From an uncultured euryarchaeote (GTDB lineage Archaea > Thermoplasmatota > Poseidoniia > Poseidoniales > Thalassarchaeaceae): 15,664 nt of DNA. Below are positions 13,114 through 15,664 of the stretch, in pieces (positions within the stretch are counted from its first letter, which is position 1; the number at the start of each line of letters is the position of its first letter). The stretch covers positions 1 through 15,664 of the forward strand of contig CALCOR010000290.1 of assembly GCA_937897085.1 (NCBI GenBank), in the 5' to 3' direction. The notes under the pieces are model-generated. The model worked only from the letters and a program-made list of their open reading frames with translations, was not told where the DNA came from and made no database searches. The position numbers were made by a program, and so were the translations under genes.

Positions 13114-14982
13114 TCAGTCGATGTCATCCAGGAGGGTCATCAGGTCTTTGCCCTCTCTGCCAAGACCACCGTCCACCAGATGCAGCGATTCGAACAGGCG
13201 CAAGCCGATTGCCATGTCCGGCTGCTTCTCCAGCATCCTCTCCAGCCTCGGGTGGGATACTGCCCATTCCTGCGCGCGCGGCCTCAGTTCTACCAACAGT
13301 TCGGCGAGCAGGGTTGGTGTGGTTGCGGTGCCTGCGGCGAGTTTCGGGCGGCTGACGATGTCCGGGGGCAGGTCGGTCAGGGCAGCAGCGGCGCGCAGGG
13401 CCAGTTTCTCATCTCTGCCCCTCACCCGCCAATCAAGCGGCAGGGTGTGCGCCATCTTCCGATGGGCTCTGCCGAGGAACGGCACGCGCACCTCCAATCC
13501 GTGCGCCATGCTGTGGCGGTCGACCAGGCGCAACTGGAAGTTGCTCAACTGACCGTGGTCCAACTCGAACTGCAATGTTGACTTGAGGTCAGAGAAATGA
13601 TTCTCAGGATCGTGGTCGAGCGTTCTCCACGGCTGGCCGGCTCCCACGAGTGCACCTCGCTGCGGCTCGGGATCCAGCATCGCATCTGCAATGGGATGTC
13701 GGCTTGACATCAATCTCCCGCGTACGAGGTCCCGGTGAGCAGGCAGGTCGCGGTAGCGTGGATAGCCGCCGTGCAGTTCGTCCGCTCCTTGGCCGCACAG
13801 TCCAACCTTGACATCACGAGCCATGTGCTCGAACAGCGGCTGAAAAAAGAGTACGGAGATGTCCAGATCCTCGCCGTGCCAGGCGAGTGCGGGGAGACTC
13901 TTCCAGAACGAATCCTCCTCGAGAGTGCTGGTGTGATGGCCTAGGTCGAGGGCGGCGACAACATCCTCGGCGGCGCGAAAGTCAGGATTATCCTCGCTTT
14001 CAGCAACCGTCCAGCATTCCGGGACCGGTTTCCCAGTAGCCTTCGCCGCCCGATGGGCCAAGCCCGCGACCATGCTGGAGTCGAGTCCGCCTGAGAGGAT
14101 GATGCCGAGCGGCACATCGGACATCAGGCGGTCCTCGACCGATTCGCACAGGCTGTCCAGCAGCGCTTCGGCATCATTCGCTGGATCCCAACTCGCTGCC
14201 GGCTTCACCTCGTCACGCGAGTAGCGGGCCACCCCAGTGAGCACCGCGGTCCCGGATTCATCGAGCCGCCACGTCTCAACCGTGCCCGGACGAACCTGAG
14301 ACACCCCCGCAAACAGGCTGGTCTCATCTAACGGATATTCGTAGGCCAGCCGGGCCACCATGGCTGCCTCATCCATCACTGGCATGTATTCCGAATGGTA
14401 GCGGAACGCCTTCGCCTCAGAGGCGAACAGCAGGGTCCCGCCATCCGCCTGCGTGCGCAGCAGCGGTTTGACGCCGAGCGGGTCACGGCATAGAATCAGT
14501 TCACGATGGCGCGCATCCCAGAGTGCGAAACCCCAGATTCCATCGAGCCGTCTCACCCATTCGACATGTCGGGACGCCTCACCACCTGCTTGCGCAGCGC
14601 CTCGGGAGCGGTTCACCCAACCGACGCGGACGCCCTTCGAAGCCGGACCAGGAGGGGTGGTCGGGGCTGGAATCGCTGCCGCGTGCGCCGCCAGTATGGT
14701 CTCAGCATCACCCTGCGTACGCCACGGAAATGCTTCCTCTGCCGCTCTCAGTGGAACCTGATTGTAGATCTCCCCGTTCTGCACCAGCCAGCAGCCGTGT
14801 TCCGAGCCGATGGGCTGGTTCGATGACGCCAGGTCGACTATCGAGAGTCGCGAATGCCCGAGCGAGCAATCGTCGTCGGCCCACGTGCGTACGCCATCAG
14901 GGCCGCGATGCTCCAGCGAGCTGGCCATCCTGTGCACAAGGTCAGCATCCCCGCCACCCAGAGAGCCAGTAATGCCGCACAT
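13114..14982 (-). CDS. asnB: Asparagine synthase (glutamine-hydrolysing)
   Basis: It makes asparagine from aspartate, glutamine and ATP. The frame is open to 15021, but the true start is ATG 14982, because family members begin MCGI with Cys2 as the glutaminase nucleophile. The N-terminal amidotransferase domain shows MCGITGSLGG, HRGPDG (25-30), SRLSIVD (44-50) and QNGEIYN (68-74). The synthetase domain has the PP-loop SGGLDSS (297-303) and GQGADELHGGY (397-407, where GEGADE is usual). Between GDAETILAAH and VRRLDGIWGFALWD (about 101-142) there is a roughly 40-residue Pro/Ala/Gly/Arg-rich insertion where the family normally has 10-15 residues. The total of 622 residues is within the family range. 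No clear ribosome binding site precedes the start. It is followed by gshA in a probable operon. Some AsnB-like enzymes amidate other substrates, so the exact substrate is inferred. Confidence 0.92.
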   Translation of the reverse strand: MCGITGSLGGGDADLVHRMASSLEHRGPDGVRTWADDDCSLGHSRLSIVDLASSNQPIGSEHGCWLVQNGEIYNQVPLRAAEEAFPWRTQGDAETILAAHAAAIPAPTTPPGPASKGVRVGWVNRSRGAAQAGGEASRHVEWVRRLDGIWGFALWDARHRELILCRDPLGVKPLLRTQADGGTLLFASEAKAFRYHSEYMPVMDEAAMVARLAYEYPLDETSLFAGVSQVRPGTVETWRLDESGTAVLTGVARYSRDEVKPAASWDPANDAEALLDSLCESVEDRLMSDVPLGIILSGGLDSSMVAGLAHRAAKATGKPVPECWTVAESEDNPDFRAAEDVVAALDLGHHTSTLEEDSFWKSLPALAWHGEDLDISVLFFQPLFEHMARDVKVGLCGQGADELHGGYPRYRDLPAHRDLVRGRLMSSRHPIADAMLDPEPQRGALVGAGQPWRTLDHDPENHFSDLKSTLQFELDHGQLSNFQLRLVDRHSMAHGLEVRVPFLGRAHRKMAHTLPLDWRVRGRDEKLALRAAAALTDLPPDIVSRPKLAAGTATTPTLLAELLVELRPRAQEWAVSHPRLERMLEKQPDMAIGLRLFESLHLVDGGLGREGKDLMTLLDDID

Positions 14983-15042
14983 CGAACCATTCGAGTGGGC
15001 GCTGGCTTTCAAACCCTGCACGAGAGAGTGAGGGGGTGTGCA

Positions 15043-15153
15043 TCACCAGTAGACAACGCCGATGATCAAAGTGGCGATGAGAGCGATGGAGTAGGCCAGC
15101 AGGTAGAGGCTCTGCGGGGGGGCGTCGTCGTGGACGTTCTCCTCGGTATCCAT
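15043..15153 (-). CDS. 36-residue single-TM membrane peptide
   Basis: A small frame begins at ATG 15153 and ends at TGA 15043-15045. It has an acidic N-terminus (MDTEENVHDDAPP), a single hydrophobic helix (LYLLAYSIALIATLIIGVVY) and ends YW. AGGTGG lies eight bases before the start (15162-15167), and an AT-rich TTTACAAT lies about 23 bases upstream (15176-15183, minus strand). Acidic outside/inside segment plus one helix is the pattern of small accessory subunits of membrane complexes. It precedes asnB by 60 bases on the same strand. No family was recognised, and the short length limits confidence. Confidence 0.55.
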   Translation of the reverse strand: MDTEENVHDDAPPQSLYLLAYSIALIATLIIGVVYW

Positions 15154-15236
15154 CGGTCGGGCCACCTGAAAACGGATTGTAAAGGTATTGACAGCGCCAA
15201 CAGGAAGCACTGCAACTGCGGGTCAGAGAGTACGAC

Positions 15237-15664
15237 TCACACGATCCACGGGTGCAGCAGGAGCAGCAGGGTGAGCGGGATGAGCACCATCATCCCGTTG
15301 TCATCGATCCACCGCAGACGAGGCCACTCTGCAGCGACTGTCAACGGGGCCATCAGCAGAGCCAGCCAGAGTGGGGTGCCGAGCCAGAATCCACAACCAA
15401 CCCAGACAAGCGCGCATGCCACGACTCCAGCGATGGCGACCGTTCGTGGGGCGGCATCAGCGCGGCGCAACTCACCCATCAACGGATCGACGAAGGTGAG
15501 CGACCAGACCAATGGTAGTCCGTATGCCGCCCCTTTCAGGCCCGCTTGGGGTGCGACCAGCAAAACCAATCCCACACCGATTGCACCCCAGGCGAGCGCG
15601 CTGATCTGATGCGCCTCGTATTCTCGCTGCCCGACGATGGTGAGGCCGGTCTTGAGACGCACCA
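15237..15664 (-). CDS. Integral membrane protein, C-terminal part (partial); possibly dolichol/phytol kinase-like
   Basis: The frame is open to the right edge, so the N-terminal part is missing. A GTG at 15662 is the first possible codon seen and need not be the start. About 141 residues are present, with roughly five hydrophobic helices. These include ISALAWGAIGVGLVLLV, AYGLPLVWSLTFVDPL, RTVAIAGVVACALVWVGCGF and a final GMMVLIPLTLLLLLHPWIV. Between the last two helices is AEWPRLRWIDDNGMM. The combination of a 'FxDP' helix start and a near-terminal E...DDN followed by a hydrophobic helix is reminiscent of the C-terminus of CTP-dependent dolichol/phytol kinase and DUF92-like enzymes ('E..P..xDDNL.VPL'). 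The resemblance is weak, and a plain hypothetical membrane protein is the safe reading. It ends 83 bases before the small membrane peptide gene on the same strand. Confidence 0.6.
   Translation of the reverse strand, partial: VRLKTGLTIVGQREYEAHQISALAWGAIGVGLVLLVAPQAGLKGAAYGLPLVWSLTFVDPLMGELRRADAAPRTVAIAGVVACALVWVGCGFWLGTPLWLALLMAPLTVAAEWPRLRWIDDNGMMVLIPLTLLLLLHPWIV

Noticed and set aside
12803..13552. A 249-codon plus-strand frame across gshA and asnB
   Set aside because: It crosses the junction of two well-supported minus-strand genes and has low-complexity Ser/Arg content.
15154..15236. Possible tRNA or small RNA in the spacer before the small membrane peptide
   Set aside because: No cloverleaf, T-loop motif or strong stem was found; only an AT-rich promoter-like patch and the ribosome site are visible.
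14854..15609. A 251-codon plus-strand frame at the right end
   Set aside because: It is antisense to asnB, the small membrane peptide and the terminal membrane protein, with Ser/Thr/Pro-rich sequence and no family resemblance.

Overview
The window reads as a GC-rich chromosomal segment of a mesophilic, respiring archaeon, most likely from the Thermoplasmatota and plausibly Marine Group II (Ca. Poseidoniales). The archaeal call rests mainly on an archaeal/eukaryal-type RNase P protein (Pop5/Rnp2). Acidic protein tails, many lineage-specific membrane proteins and a divergent archaeal FtsZ-family protein fit it. The exact lineage is inference. No tRNA, rRNA, CRISPR array, insertion sequence or phage gene was seen. 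Coding density is very high and no gene-free stretch exceeds about 125 bases.

Layout. (1) 2-430: 3' end of an extended short-chain dehydrogenase, cut by the window edge. (2) 472-2132, minus strand: Pop5 followed by two unrecognised two-TM proteins. (3) 2167-3549, plus strand: a roughly 10-TM protein with a very acidic tail, convergent with (4) 3552-4857, minus strand: a small TPR protein and a short, divergent FtsZ/tubulin-family GTPase. (5) 4998-11861, plus strand: eight tightly packed genes for a cytochrome b6f-like quinol-oxidising complex and its accessories. (6) 11870-15153, minus strand: a 36-residue membrane peptide, asparagine synthase AsnB and a GshA-type glutamate-cysteine ligase. 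(7) 15237 to the right edge, minus strand: C-terminal part of an integral membrane protein, possibly dolichol-kinase-like.

The respiratory cluster is the notable part. It encodes, in order: a secreted, C-terminally anchored protein of the Reelin-like/choice-of-anchor V type carrying a single C-T-C-H motif; a 70-aa charged protein; a two-TM protein; a Tat-type Rieske protein; a b6-like cytochrome b half with all four heme ligands and the cysteine that in b6f carries the extra heme c(n); a 964-aa fusion of the second cytochrome b half (PDWY Qo motif), a roughly 280-aa extracytoplasmic domain and a cytoplasmic HdrD-like module (two [4Fe-4S] clusters plus two CCG-type domains); a two-cluster ferredoxin; and a small two-TM protein. 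The topology predicted for the fusion obeys the positive-inside rule and puts the Hdr module on the same membrane side as the Qn site and heme c(n). This suggests a quinone/cytochrome complex physically wired to a cytoplasmic ferredoxin or thiol-disulfide pool. A gamma-glutamylcysteine synthesis gene lies convergent with the end of the cluster, so a gamma-glutamylcysteine disulfide is one speculative partner.
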